Assembly (NCBI RefSeq): GCF_009866805.1
Contig: NZ_SIZW01000043.1
Location: 1 to 64,000 of the forward strand
DNA length: 64,000 nt
Source: Schauerella aestuarii
Lineage (GTDB): Bacteria; Pseudomonadota; Gammaproteobacteria; Burkholderiales; Burkholderiaceae_B
Direction of reading: 5' to 3'
The position numbers and the translations under genes were made by a program. This document shows, piece by piece, positions 50,385-60,381 of this stretch; position 1 is the first letter of the stretch, and the number at the start of each line of letters is the position of its first letter. The notes beneath the pieces were generated by a model. The model saw only the letters and a list, made by a program, of their open reading frames with translations. It was not told the DNA's origin and did not search any database.

Positions 50385-51794
50385 ATGAAAGCAGCAGTCG
50401 AGCAGCATGACGCCGGCGTCGAGTGGGATCTTGAGGTGGACGTGTTGGTGGTGGGCGCGGGCGCATGCGGATTGGCCGCAGCCATCGCCGCGCACGATGC
50501 GGGCGCCACCGTGGCCATCCTGGAAAAGCGCGATCGCGCGGGCGGCAACTCGTCGCTCAGCACGGGGTCGGTGCCGGGGGCAGGCAGCCGGTTTCAACGC
50601 GCTGCGGGCATCGACGATTCGGCCGAGCGCATGATTGCCGATCTCGAGCGCACGGCAGGCGCAAGCGAATTGCCGCACCTCACGCCGGTCATGGCGCGCG
50701 TGTCGGCCGAGCTGTGCGAATGGCTGGTCGATACCGTGGGGGCGCGGATGGCGCTCATCACCGATTACTGTCATGTGGGGCATACCGTGCCGCGCTTGCA
50801 TGCGCCCGTGTCGCGGCGCGGCCAGGATCTGGTCGACGACTTGCTGGCCGCCGTCACGCAGCGCGACATTCCGCTGGCCACCAATAATGCGGTCACCACG
50901 TTATTCGTCGATACCCACGGTGCGATCGTCGGCGCGGCGGTGCAAGGCGAAGGCGTTGAATCGTCGCGCATCGGGGCGCGTTCGGTAATTCTTGCCACCA
51001 ACGGCTTTGCCGCCAACCGTACCCTCGTAGGGCAGCATTGCAGCGAGATCGCGGGAGCGGAGTATTTTGGCGCACTGGGCAGTGAAGGCGAAGCGGTGCT
51101 CTGGGGTGAGCAGCTCGGGGCGCGTCTGGCCAATATGCAGGCCTATCAAGGGTATGCGGCGGTCGCTTATCCGCATGGTTCATTGCTCTCGTGGACCACG
51201 ATCGAAAAAGGCGGCATTCTCGTCAACGCCGAGGGCGCGCGCTTTGGCGACGAAGATCTCGGCTACTCAGGCTACGCTCGCCTCGTGCTGGCGCAACAGT
51301 CGCCTGTGTATGCCATCTTCGACGATCGCATCAAGGCGATCGCCAGCAAGGAAGAAGAGTTTCAGGAACTCGTCGATCACGGCGGCGTGAAGGGCAGCGA
51401 TTCGATTGAGGGGCTTGCGGCGACGTTCGATCTGCCCGCACACACGTTGGCCCAGACGCTTGCCGACTACAACGCTGCGGCCGGTGCGCACACGCCAACG
51501 GCCGATGCGTTCGCACGCACCCGCTTCGGTCTGGCGCCGTTGAGCGGCACGTTGTGGATCTGCCGCGTGACGCCCGGGCTTTTTCATACGCAGGGCGGCT
51601 TGGCGGTCGACGATATCGGTCGCGTGCTGCGCGCAGACGGGGCACCGATCGTTGGGTTGTATGCGGGCGGCGGTGCGGCCGCAGGGATCAGCGGCAGCCA
51701 GGGCGCATCGGGCTATAGCTCGGGCAATGGGTTGTTGACGGCGATCGGCCTGGGTTATCTGGCCGGCCGCGACGCGGCGAAGGCGATCGCATGA
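50385..51794 (+). CDS. FAD-dependent oxidoreductase, fumarate-reductase-like
   Basis: 469 residues. FAD dinucleotide fold VDVLVVGAGACGLAAAIAAHDAG with EKRDRAGGNSSLS, and the C-terminal FAD contact GLYAGGGAAAGISGSQGASGYSSGNGLLTAIGLG. This is the FAD_binding_2 group (fumarate reductase, ketosteroid and tricarballylate dehydrogenases). It would introduce or remove a C=C or C=N bond in the substrate. ATG at 50385 with GGAGAGG. Lies between two MmgE/PrpD genes. Confidence 0.88.
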   Translation: MKAAVEQHDAGVEWDLEVDVLVVGAGACGLAAAIAAHDAGATVAILEKRDRAGGNSSLSTGSVPGAGSRFQRAAGIDDSAERMIADLERTAGASELPHLTPVMARVSAELCEWLVDTVGARMALITDYCHVGHTVPRLHAPVSRRGQDLVDDLLAAVTQRDIPLATNNAVTTLFVDTHGAIVGAAVQGEGVESSRIGARSVILATNGFAANRTLVGQHCSEIAGAEYFGALGSEGEAVLWGEQLGARLANMQAYQGYAAVAYPHGSLLSWTTIEKGGILVNAEGARFGDEDLGYSGYARLVLAQQSPVYAIFDDRIKAIASKEEEFQELVDHGGVKGSDSIEGLAATFDLPAHTLAQTLADYNAAAGAHTPTADAFARTRFGLAPLSGTLWICRVTPGLFHTQGGLAVDDIGRVLRADGAPIVGLYAGGGAAAGISGSQGASGYSSGNGLLTAIGLGYLAGRDAAKAIA

Positions 51795-53152
51795 GCCGGA
51801 CCGAAAGTGCCTCCGCACGAATGGCAGCCTTCGTGGCCGACCTGAATCTCGGCGCTGTGCCGGACGATGTCGAGCGATTGGCGCGGCTGCATATGGCCGA
51901 TGCGGTGGGTGTTGCACTGGCGGCCGCCGCGGTGCCCGCGCATCGCGATATGGTGCGCACGTTGCGGCAGCAGTCGCCGCATGCCGGCCCGGCGTCATTG
52001 CTGGGCTTCGATGATCGTGCGCCGTCAGATATCGCCGCCTTGATCAACGGCACCTCGATGCACTCGCTCGAATACGACGATACCCACATGGGCGCGATCG
52101 TGCATGGCAGTGCAGTGATCGTGCCGACGGTGCTCGCGATCGCGCAGGAGCAGGGCTTACGCTTGAGCGATGCCGTGCGGCTGACGATTGCGGGTTGGGA
52201 GTTGCTTGTGCGATTGGGCGAGGCTGCGCCAGGCGGCTTTCAACGTCGAGGGTTTCAGGTGACATCGGCGGGCGGGGCGATCGTGGCCGCGCTGCTGGCG
52301 GCACAGGCACGCGGGCAATCCATCGCCACGATGACGCACGCCGCCGGGATCGCCGGCAGTCAGGCGAGCGGCATCTTTGCGTTTTTGAGCAATGGGTCGA
52401 ATGTGAAAGCGCTGCATCCCGGTTGGGCCGCGCATGCGGCAATCTGGGCGAGCACCCTGGCGGGTTCAGGGATGACGGGCCCCGCTGCGGTACTCGAAGA
52501 CAAATACGGCGTGTTTGCCGCCTACGCCGACGATCGCAATGCGGGCGATCGTTTGCACACCACGCTCGATGGGCTGGGCACGCGGTGGGCGCTGCGAGAA
52601 GCCGCATTCAAGTTCTATCCGTGCTGTCACTACATTCATCCCTATCTTGAAGCGGCCGAGCACTTGCGCGAGCAGGCCGCAGGTGCGCCGATCGTCGCAG
52701 TGCATTGCCGCGTTGCTCCGGGTGCCGCCCTGGTGATTGCCGAGCCCTGGTCGGTCAAGCAGCAACCGCGTGACAACAACGAAGCCAAATACAGCTTGCC
52801 GTATACGGTGGCGTGCGCGCTGCTCGGTATCCCGATCGATGTGCCCGCGATGACGGTGGCGCCCTTGGACGACGCCGCGTTGACGTTGGCCAAGCGCGTA
52901 ACGACCGAGCGGTGGGACGACAGCGGCTTCCCGCAGAAATTCGGCGCCGTGCTGGACGTCACGTTGGCCGATGGCCGCGTCCTGCAAGCGCGCATCGCGC
53001 AAGTGATGGGGAGCGTCGAGCGGCCCGCGAGTGAGCAACGCATTCAAGCCAAATTTCTCGCCAATGCTGCCCGCTCGGTAACCGAAGCCGAGGCGCTCAA
53101 GCGCTGGGATGCGTTTCTGACCTCCGACGAGGTGGCATCGGCGATGGCCTGA
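51791..53152 (+). CDS. MmgE/PrpD-family protein
   Basis: 453 residues, standard length. RLARLHMADAVGVALAAAAVPAH, NGTSMHSLEYDDTH (the conserved HxxDYDD-like motif), SNGSNVKALHPGWAAHAAIWASTLA, and FKFYPCCHYIHPYLEAAE. More typical of the family than the paralogue at 48850. Start overlaps the FAD enzyme stop (ATGA). Last gene of the operon. Confidence 0.9.
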   Translation: MSRTESASARMAAFVADLNLGAVPDDVERLARLHMADAVGVALAAAAVPAHRDMVRTLRQQSPHAGPASLLGFDDRAPSDIAALINGTSMHSLEYDDTHMGAIVHGSAVIVPTVLAIAQEQGLRLSDAVRLTIAGWELLVRLGEAAPGGFQRRGFQVTSAGGAIVAALLAAQARGQSIATMTHAAGIAGSQASGIFAFLSNGSNVKALHPGWAAHAAIWASTLAGSGMTGPAAVLEDKYGVFAAYADDRNAGDRLHTTLDGLGTRWALREAAFKFYPCCHYIHPYLEAAEHLREQAAGAPIVAVHCRVAPGAALVIAEPWSVKQQPRDNNEAKYSLPYTVACALLGIPIDVPAMTVAPLDDAALTLAKRVTTERWDDSGFPQKFGAVLDVTLADGRVLQARIAQVMGSVERPASEQRIQAKFLANAARSVTEAEALKRWDAFLTSDEVASAMA

Positions 53153-53303
53153 ACATAAGGGATGCGTCGCGCAAATCGCCGCGTGTCGACCCCAAAGAAA
53201 CGTGCCGCATCGAGACAGACTCGAGGCGGCGCGTTTTACATGTCGCTGGGTGTTGATCGACGGCCGATTGCCTGCTGCGCCACGCGCGGCAGGGCAGAAT
53301 CGA

Positions 53304-54215
53304 TTAAGACGCTTGCTTAGGCGCGTCGGTCGAATCCGCCGTCGCTTCCGCAGGCGCCATCACATCGGCGGGCGCTGCCTCGGCGTGCGATTCTGCGACC
53401 TGCGATTTTGCGGACTGCGATTCGGCAGCAACTGCCGGCACTGTCGTCTCGGCGTTTGCTGTCGCATCGGCCACTTGAGCGACGTCGGGTGCATTCACAG
53501 CCTGCACGGGTGCAGTCGCTTGCGCGGCCGCATCGCTTTGCGCGGCTTGCGGATCCAGCGCCGGTGCGGCGGCATCACCTTCAGCCGGCACGGCGTTCGC
53601 GGCTTTTTCAGCTTTCTTCGCCGTCGTGCGTTGGCGGCGCGCCTGATGGCGGGCGCGATTCGCTTCGGGCGCCGTCACCACGCCGCTGGGGGCGCCGGTG
53701 AGGTCGACGCGCGCCGCGTTTTCAGTCATGCACGCCCAGTAACGGGCGCCTTGGCACCACGTTGCGATGGCTTGCGTGATCTCGCTTTCGTCAAGTTGCA
53801 GCTTCTTTTGCTCTTGCAGCAGATCGGCATGGATACCCAGCTTCAACGGCAACTTGGGGGCAGGCTTCTTGGGGAAGGCGGCCGGGAAGTGACGTTGCAG
53901 ACGCGCGATTGCCAGCACCACCGGATCGGCGGGCGGTTGCGCCGGGCGTTGGGGGCGAGGCGGGCGTTTGCCGGCGTGCGCGGGGGCGGAAGCATTCGGG
54001 TTGGCGCCATTGCCACCGTTGCTGCCGTTGCCGGTATGGCCGGGCTTGGGCCCACGGGGACGCGATTTGGCCGGATCGTGCGCCGGTTTGGCGCTGCGAG
54101 GTTGCCCCTTCGTTTGATCTTGAGCAGGCTTGGCGGAGCGCGGTTGCTCCTTGGCCTTTTCCAGCGCTTGCTTGGCAAACGCCTCTTTGAGGGGGGCAAG
54201 TTGTTCGAAACCCAT
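53304..54215 (-). CDS. proQ: ProQ/FinO-domain RNA-binding protein with low-complexity tails
   Basis: 303 residues. The ProQ/FinO domain spans about 100-190 (RLQRHFPAAFPKKPAPKLPLKLGIHADLL ... ITQAIATWCQGARYWACMTENAARVDLTG). A ~95-residue Pro/Lys/Gly-rich basic N-terminal tail and a ~110-residue Ala/Glu-rich acidic C-terminal tail flank it. ProQ proteins bind structured small RNAs and mRNA 3' ends. Monocistronic. Confidence 0.9.
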   Translation of the reverse strand: MGFEQLAPLKEAFAKQALEKAKEQPRSAKPAQDQTKGQPRSAKPAHDPAKSRPRGPKPGHTGNGSNGGNGANPNASAPAHAGKRPPRPQRPAQPPADPVVLAIARLQRHFPAAFPKKPAPKLPLKLGIHADLLQEQKKLQLDESEITQAIATWCQGARYWACMTENAARVDLTGAPSGVVTAPEANRARHQARRQRTTAKKAEKAANAVPAEGDAAAPALDPQAAQSDAAAQATAPVQAVNAPDVAQVADATANAETTVPAVAAESQSAKSQVAESHAEAAPADVMAPAEATADSTDAPKQAS

Positions 54216-54472
54216 ATCAGCTACTTTTATTTAAGTCAGCCCGGAGTTTAATGGTCAACCGGGGCGAGCGGGGGATAGCAGTTGCTTTGAACCAACCATC
54301 CCCGGCTATTTTTTGGCGTTGCAAGGCAAAAATCAGCGATTTGCCCAACAAGGCAGGAAAAACTAAGCAAATTCGGCAAGCGCGGCGCCGCTCGGTAGCG
54401 AACCGATACGTTTTAAGCCACGCCGCCGCGTCGCAAAGGCCGCGTTGTGCGGCTGCTGCGATCACATCATGC

Positions 54473-55462
54473 CTATTCTACGAGTTTGATGTTTTGCTCT
54501 TTCGCAATGCGCTGGCGCAAGGCGAGTTCTTTTTTGATCTGAGCGGAAAATTGTTCGGGCGTATTGCCGTCCACAATGGAGCCGCCGTCGACCAGGCGTG
54601 CGCTGACCTCCGGGTTCTTCAGCGCGGCAACGGTCGCGTCATGGATGCGTTTGACCACGGCGGGCGGTGTATTGGCCGGGGCCACGATGCCATACCACGC
54701 CACATTGTTCACGTCCGCCAGGCCGACTTCCGCAAACGTGGGCACATCCGGCAGACCGTCCACCCGTTTGGGCGACGCCACGGCCAGCGCGCGCAGCTTG
54801 CCTGCCTTGATGTGCGGCAGCGAAGACGGCAGGTTGTCGAACTGCGCGTTGACCTGACCGGCCAGCGTGTCGTTCAATGCCGGACCCGATCCGCGGTAGG
54901 GCACGTGCACCATGTCGGTCTTGGTGATCGACTTGAACAATTCGCCATCCAGATGCGAGATGCCGCCGGTGCCCGACGAGGCATAGCTGTACTTGCCCGG
55001 GTTGGCTTTCAGCAAGGCGATGAACTCTTTCATGTCCTTGGCCGGAACCGCCGGATTGATCGTCATCACGTTGGGCACGTTGACCAGGTTGACGATGGGC
55101 GTGAAATCCTTGATCGGGTCGTAAGACGTTTTCGGATTGGTGGCAGGCACGGTGGCCATGGTGCTGACCGTGGCGATACCCAAGGTATAGCCGTCGGCAG
55201 GCGAGCGTGCGAGGGCTTCGGCGCCGATCAAGCCGCCACCGCCGCCGCGGTTTTCGACCACGACGGTCTGGCCCAGCTCTTTGCCCAGGCCGTTGGCCAC
55301 AACGCGCGCCACGATATCGGTCGTGCCGCCGGCCGCGAAGGGCACGAGCAGCCGGATCGGCTTATCGGGATAGTCGGCGGCCAGGCTGCTGCTGCCGATG
55401 GCCATCAATGCGACAGCCAGAACGGTGCGCAAACCGGCACCGTACACGTTCGTGGGGGTCAT
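54473..55462 (-). CDS. Bug-family (TctC-like) periplasmic solute receptor
   Basis: 329 residues, signal peptide ending SSSLAADYPDKP. Landmarks: IRLLVPFAAGGTTDIVARV, GQTVVVENRGGGGGLIG, DGYTLGIA, HVPYRGSGPALNDTLAGQVNAQFD, DVPTFAEVGLAD. ATG at 55462 with GGAG. No catabolic gene next to it; it sits alone downstream, by orientation, of the two-component system at 55560-57714. Confidence 0.92.
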   Translation of the reverse strand: MTPTNVYGAGLRTVLAVALMAIGSSSLAADYPDKPIRLLVPFAAGGTTDIVARVVANGLGKELGQTVVVENRGGGGGLIGAEALARSPADGYTLGIATVSTMATVPATNPKTSYDPIKDFTPIVNLVNVPNVMTINPAVPAKDMKEFIALLKANPGKYSYASSGTGGISHLDGELFKSITKTDMVHVPYRGSGPALNDTLAGQVNAQFDNLPSSLPHIKAGKLRALAVASPKRVDGLPDVPTFAEVGLADVNNVAWYGIVAPANTPPAVVKRIHDATVAALKNPEVSARLVDGGSIVDGNTPEQFSAQIKKELALRQRIAKEQNIKLVE

Positions 55463-55559
55463 GAAAGTCTCCAATCTTGTTATCGATCCGGTGTGTCCGA
55501 ATGCCAGTTGGATTCAACCCTAAAGGACGCGCGCCTCCTATACGTATCTACCCGCAGTA

Positions 55560-56273
55560 CTAGACGCCCCGATGTTCGACGGCATACTTCACGAATTCGG
55601 CTTGGCCGTCGATGCCGAGCTTGCGTTTGATGTTCTGCCGGTGCGTCTCGATCGTCCGTACCGATAGATTGAGCGTCTGCGCGATTTGCTTGTTCGCACT
55701 GCCGGCGGCCACATGCCGCAGGATTTCCCGCTCGCGCGGACTGAGCAGCGTGGTGGGCAAACTGGCCTGGGCCAGCTTCATGGCCACCGTGGGGCTGAGA
55801 TGATTGCGTCCCGCCATGACCTGGTCGATCGCGACGAGAATTTCCTGCGCGGGTTCGTCTTTCAACAGATAACCGCGTACCCCGGCCCGCATGGCCTGCA
55901 TCATGTATTCGACGTTGTCATGCATCGACAGGACCAGCACGGCAATCTGCGGCCAGCGTTCGTGCAGCAGGGTCGCCAAGGCCAGACCGCTCATCTTGCG
56001 CATGTTCAGATCCATCAGGATCAAATCGGGCAGGTGCGCGTGCGGGTCGGCATCGAGCTGCTCGAGCAGGGCAACGGCGGTTTCGCCGTCATCGGCTTCG
56101 CCCATCACCTCGATATGCGAGACGACCTCCAGCCGCAATCGCAACCCGTCGCGTACGAGCGGATGGTCGTCGACCAGCATCAGGCGCGTGGGCGTGATGT
56201 GAGGCGTCGCGTTTGACGCTGATTGTGATGCGGTGGGGGGCTTGGTTGAGGGGGCAGCGTTGCTTGGCGTCAT
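55560..56273 (-). CDS. NarL/FixJ-type response regulator
   Basis: 237 residues from the ATG at 56273 (a GTG at 56312 is in frame and would overlap the kinase gene). Receiver domain with phospho-acceptor Asp88 (LILMDLNMRKMSG) and Lys in YLLKDEP; LuxR-type helix-turn-helix at the C-terminus (LSPREREILRHVAAGSANKQIAQTLNLSVRTIETH). Partner of the upstream kinase. Confidence 0.92.
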   Translation of the reverse strand: MTPSNAAPSTKPPTASQSASNATPHITPTRLMLVDDHPLVRDGLRLRLEVVSHIEVMGEADDGETAVALLEQLDADPHAHLPDLILMDLNMRKMSGLALATLLHERWPQIAVLVLSMHDNVEYMMQAMRAGVRGYLLKDEPAQEILVAIDQVMAGRNHLSPTVAMKLAQASLPTTLLSPREREILRHVAAGSANKQIAQTLNLSVRTIETHRQNIKRKLGIDGQAEFVKYAVEHRGV

Positions 56274-56295
56274 GGCGTCGATGGATGGATTTGGG

Positions 56296-57714
56296 TCATG
56301 CGGGGGCGGCACCCGACGTGGGCAAGCTCGCGGACAGGGCGGTGCCGCGCAGGCCGGTGTGCAACGTCATGCGCCCGCCCAGGGGCGCGACGCGTTCGCG
56401 CATGTTGCGCAAACCGATGCCGCGATCGGGATCGCGTTGCACGTCGGCGTAGTCGAAGCCGCAGCCATCGTCCTGGATGTCGAGCCGCACATGATCGGCG
56501 GCATACGTGAGCGTCATATCGATGCGCGCCGCGCGGGCGTGGCGAATCACATTCGTCAGCGCCTCCTGCGCGATACGGAAGAGGGCGGTGTTGTGCGATT
56601 CGGGCAAGGGCGTCACCTCGCCATGCACGTGCACGTCCGAATGCAGGGGTGAGCCGGCGCTGCCGGATGCCGCCGTGATTTCCCGGGCCAGTTGCGCCAG
56701 CGCGGTCGGTAGCCCCAGGTCATCGAGCAGCGACGGCCGCAGGTTGTGCGAGATGCGCCGCACCTCGCCCACGGTGGCATGCAGGCGTTCGAGCGCGTTT
56801 GCCAGCAGGTCTTCCACGGGCGGCCGGCCCGGTGGTGGTGCGGCCGAGTCGTGGCGGGGCGACTGCCGCAGCAACCGTTCGTGCGCCGCTTCGAGCACCA
56901 GCTTGGTCGACACCAAATGCTGGCTGATGCCATCGTGGAGCTCGCGCGAGAGCCGCGCCCGCTCGTCTTCTTGCGACTGCACCACTTGCCGGGCCAGCAG
57001 GCGCAGCTTCGCATCCGACTGACGGTGATCGCTGATGTTCAGTGCCAGGCCGCTGCCCGCAACCAGTAGTGTGCTGATCGCGGCTATGCCCGCCACCCAG
57101 GCCAGCATGCCGCGGATGTTCTGCTGGGCCGCGACGTCGATGTCGTTCAGGGCGGCTTCGATGTCGTCGTTATAGATGCCAGTGCCCAGCATCCAGTTCC
57201 ATTCGGGCACCACCATCACATAGCCGAGCTTTTCGGTTTCGCGCTGTGCGGACGGCTTCTGCCACAGGTAATGGATGACTTGACCTTCCGTGCCGGCGGC
57301 GCGGGCTGCGGCCAGCAGGCGCTGCACCACCAGGTCGCCATGCTCATCGCGCAGACCGCTGAGATCCTTGCCCACCAGATCGGGCTGGCGCGGGTGCATC
57401 AGATTGCGCCCGTTCAGGTCATAGACGAAGAAATAGCCGTCGCGGTCGAATTCCATTTGCCCGAGCAGATCGAGTGCCTGCTGCTGAGCGCCATTTACGT
57501 CGGTATCGGTCAGCAGCGGTTTGATGGCGCTGTAGCCGAGTTTGACGTAGTGACGCAGCTCGGCTTCCTTGCTCTGCAGCCACGCCGACGACACCACCTG
57601 CTTCTCTTGCTGGACGAGCGAGAGGCCCTGTTGATACACCGCGAACGAGAGCGCCGCCATGGCGATCAGCAACGGAACAACAGCCAGCAGCAGAATTTTC
57701 AGTCGAAGTTTCAT
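56296..57714 (-). CDS. Cache-domain sensor histidine kinase, HisKA_3 type
   Basis: 472 residues: TM about 5-25, a periplasmic single-Cache sensor (about 30-200; FDRDGYFFVYDLNGRNLMHP...WNWMLGTGIYNDDIE), TM about 205-226, then HisKA_3 with H-box ERARLSRELHDGISQHL (His260) and a HATPase domain (EALTNVIRHARA, GIGLRNMRERV). Divergent from cstA, so it may sense a small carboxylate and control pyruvate uptake. ATG at 57714 chosen as the start of the membrane helix. Confidence 0.92.
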   Translation of the reverse strand: MKLRLKILLLAVVPLLIAMAALSFAVYQQGLSLVQQEKQVVSSAWLQSKEAELRHYVKLGYSAIKPLLTDTDVNGAQQQALDLLGQMEFDRDGYFFVYDLNGRNLMHPRQPDLVGKDLSGLRDEHGDLVVQRLLAAARAAGTEGQVIHYLWQKPSAQRETEKLGYVMVVPEWNWMLGTGIYNDDIEAALNDIDVAAQQNIRGMLAWVAGIAAISTLLVAGSGLALNISDHRQSDAKLRLLARQVVQSQEDERARLSRELHDGISQHLVSTKLVLEAAHERLLRQSPRHDSAAPPPGRPPVEDLLANALERLHATVGEVRRISHNLRPSLLDDLGLPTALAQLAREITAASGSAGSPLHSDVHVHGEVTPLPESHNTALFRIAQEALTNVIRHARAARIDMTLTYAADHVRLDIQDDGCGFDYADVQRDPDRGIGLRNMRERVAPLGGRMTLHTGLRGTALSASLPTSGAAPA

Positions 57715-57955
57715 CGACGACAACGGTTCCGGATTTTGCGGTGCAGCACGCGTCGAGCGCATGGGTGCAGCAGGTGAAACGAATAAAGGTGGCGTGTGTT
57801 CGTCATCGGCGCACGCAGAATCTGTTGCGTTGCACTACGTAGTTTTACGCAGGCGATTTACGTGATCCTGCGCTTGTTCGCGTGCAGGACAAACCAAATA
57901 CTACCGCGTCCTGCGCGTCTGCCCGGGACCAAGATAAAAAGTGCGAGGAGCGGTA

Positions 57956-60043
57956 ATGCAAGCAAGTCAAAACGGATTCGTCCGTCATCTGGGCTGGGCC
58001 GGCCTGGCTGTCGTAGGGGCGTTCGCGCTCGGCACGGTGGCCTTGTCGCGCGGCGAGACGATCAATGCGCTATGGATCGTCGTGGCGGCGGTATGTGTGT
58101 ATTTGATTGCCTACCGCTACTACAGCCGGTTCATCGCGAACAAGGTGTTGGGGCTGGATGCCACGCGCATGACGCCGGCATGGAAGCACAACGATGGTCT
58201 GGATTACGTGCCAACCAACAAGAACGTGCTGTTCGGTCATCACTTCGCGGCCATCGCCGGTGCGGGGCCTTTGGTGGGGCCCGTGCTTGCCGCGCAGATG
58301 GGTTATCTGCCGGGGCTCTTGTGGATTCTCGCGGGCGTGGTTTTCGCCGGCGCCGTGCAGGATTTCATCGTGCTATTCGTGTCCACACGCCGCGACGGCC
58401 GGTCGCTGGGCGACCTGATCAAAGCCGAACTCGGCGTGATCCCGGGCGTGATCGCGCTCTTTGGCGCCTTCATGATCATGGTGATCATTCTGGCCGTGCT
58501 GGCGTTGATCGTGGTGAAGGCGCTGACGCATTCGCCGTGGGGCACGTTTACCGTGGCCGCGACGATTCCCATCGCGTTGTTCATGGGCGTGTACCTGCGC
58601 TATATCCGTCCGGGAAAGATTCTTGAGGTCTCTGTGATCGGCTTCGTGGGCTTGATGGCGGCGATCATCTTCGGCCAGAACGTGGCCGCCAGTGCGACGC
58701 TCGCGCCTTATTTCGATTTCGACGGCCGCGGGCTGACCTGGATCCTGATCATCTACGGTTTCATTGCTGCCGTGTTGCCGGTGTGGCTGCTGCTCGCGCC
58801 GCGTGATTACCTGTCGACGTTCCTGAAGATCGGCACCATCATCGGCCTGGCACTGGGCATCGTTTTCGTGGCGCCCGAATTGAAGATGCCGGCCGTGACC
58901 CGTTTTGTCGACGGCACCGGCCCTGTCTGGTCGGGCAATTTGTTCCCCTTCCTCTTCATCACCATTGCATGTGGCGCGGTGTCGGGCTTTCATGCGTTGA
59001 TCGCTTCGGGCACGACGCCGAAGTTGATCGAAAACGAAACCCAGGCCCGCTATATCGGTTACGGCGGCATGCTGATGGAGTCGTTCGTGGCGGTGATGGC
59101 CCTGGTGGCCGCCTGCGTGATCGAGCCCGGCATTTACTACGCGATGAACAGTCCGGCGGCGGTGATCGGCACGACGCCCGAGCAAGTCGCGCAAGTGGTG
59201 TCGAGCTGGGGCTTTGCGATCACGCCGGATCAGCTGGTGCAAACGGCGAAGGACGTGGGCGAGAGCACCATCATCTCCAGAGCCGGCGGCGCACCCACCC
59301 TGGCAGTAGGCATGGCCTACATCCTGCATCAGGTGATCGGTGGCGAAGGCATGATGGCGTTCTGGTATCACTTTGCCATTCTGTTCGAAGCGCTGTTCAT
59401 TCTGACGGCTGTTGACGCCGGTACGCGCGCGGGCCGCTTCATGCTGCAGGATCTGCTGGGCACGTTCGCACCCGCGCTGCGCCGCACCGATTCACTGCCC
59501 GCCAACCTGATCGCCACCGCACTGTGCGTGGCGGCCTGGGGCTACTTCCTCTATCAAGGGGTGGTCGATCCGCTGGGCGGCATCAACACCTTGTGGCCGC
59601 TGTTCGGTATCGCCAATCAGATGTTGGCCGCCATCGCGCTCACGCTGGGCACCGTTGTGCTCTTCAAGATGAAGAAGGATCGCTATGCGTGGGTCACGAT
59701 CGCACCCACGTTGTGGTTGCTGGTGTGCACGCTTACCGCAGGTTGGCAGAAGCTGTTCCATAGCGATCCGCGCGTGAGCTTCCTCACGCACGCCAAAAAC
59801 TACCAGGCCGCGATCGCGGAAGGGCGCGTGTTGGCACCGGCCAAGAGCCTCGATCAGATGAGCCGCGTGGTGTTCAACGATTATGTGAACGCCGGCTTGT
59901 GCGCGATCTTCATGGCGGTAGTGGTGAGCATTGTGTTCTTCGGCGCGCGCACGATTTTGCAAGCGCGTCGCGAGAGCCGACCGACGGTAAAGGAAACGCC
60001 GTTCGAGACGTTGCCGCCGAATGCGGTCGCGAGCAGCCATTGA
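57956..60043 (+). CDS. cstA: CstA-family pyruvate/carbon-starvation transporter
   Basis: 695 residues, about 16-18 membrane helices. Family motifs: [77 protein letters not shown] and [16 protein letters not shown]. CstA and BtsT proteins take up pyruvate. ATG at 57956 has GGAG; an upstream GTG at 57941 is less likely. Followed by ybdD after 70 bases, the usual partner order. Confidence 0.95.
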   Translation: MQASQNGFVRHLGWAGLAVVGAFALGTVALSRGETINALWIVVAAVCVYLIAYRYYSRFIANKVLGLDATRMTPAWKHNDGLDYVPTNKNVLFGHHFAAIAGAGPLVGPVLAAQMGYLPGLLWILAGVVFAGAVQDFIVLFVSTRRDGRSLGDLIKAELGVIPGVIALFGAFMIMVIILAVLALIVVKALTHSPWGTFTVAATIPIALFMGVYLRYIRPGKILEVSVIGFVGLMAAIIFGQNVAASATLAPYFDFDGRGLTWILIIYGFIAAVLPVWLLLAPRDYLSTFLKIGTIIGLALGIVFVAPELKMPAVTRFVDGTGPVWSGNLFPFLFITIACGAVSGFHALIASGTTPKLIENETQARYIGYGGMLMESFVAVMALVAACVIEPGIYYAMNSPAAVIGTTPEQVAQVVSSWGFAITPDQLVQTAKDVGESTIISRAGGAPTLAVGMAYILHQVIGGEGMMAFWYHFAILFEALFILTAVDAGTRAGRFMLQDLLGTFAPALRRTDSLPANLIATALCVAAWGYFLYQGVVDPLGGINTLWPLFGIANQMLAAIALTLGTVVLFKMKKDRYAWVTIAPTLWLLVCTLTAGWQKLFHSDPRVSFLTHAKNYQAAIAEGRVLAPAKSLDQMSRVVFNDYVNAGLCAIFMAVVVSIVFFGARTILQARRESRPTVKETPFETLPPNAVASSH

Positions 60044-60113
60044 TGGCGGTCGCGGTACGCCGCGGGTGGGAGCACGTGCTGCCCCGCCCGGCGCAACTGA
60101 AAGGGAGCACACC

Positions 60114-60332
60114 ATGTTGTTGAATCTGGCGAATGCAGGCAACTCGGTCGGCCGCGCCGGCCGCTATCTGGGGCAGACGCTGCGACTCATGGTGGGCGTT
60201 CCTGACTACGATGGCTACCTGGCGCACATGAAGCTCAACCACCCCGATTTGCCCGCCATGTCGTATGCGGAGTTCTTCCGCAATCGGCAGGATGCGCGAT
60301 ATGGCGGCAAGGGGCGGATCGGCTGCTGCTGA
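60114..60332 (+). CDS. ybdD: YbdD/YjiX-family small protein
   Basis: 72 residues with the family's [42 protein letters not shown] and C-terminal GRIGCC. Encoded directly after cstA-type transporters and thought to be needed for their activity. GGGAG precedes the ATG. Confidence 0.93.
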   Translation: MLLNLANAGNSVGRAGRYLGQTLRLMVGVPDYDGYLAHMKLNHPDLPAMSYAEFFRNRQDARYGGKGRIGCC

Positions 60333-60381
60333 GGCTTGGGTGTGCGCGGCGTTCCGCGCGCCGCCATGCGCCACGCGAAAT

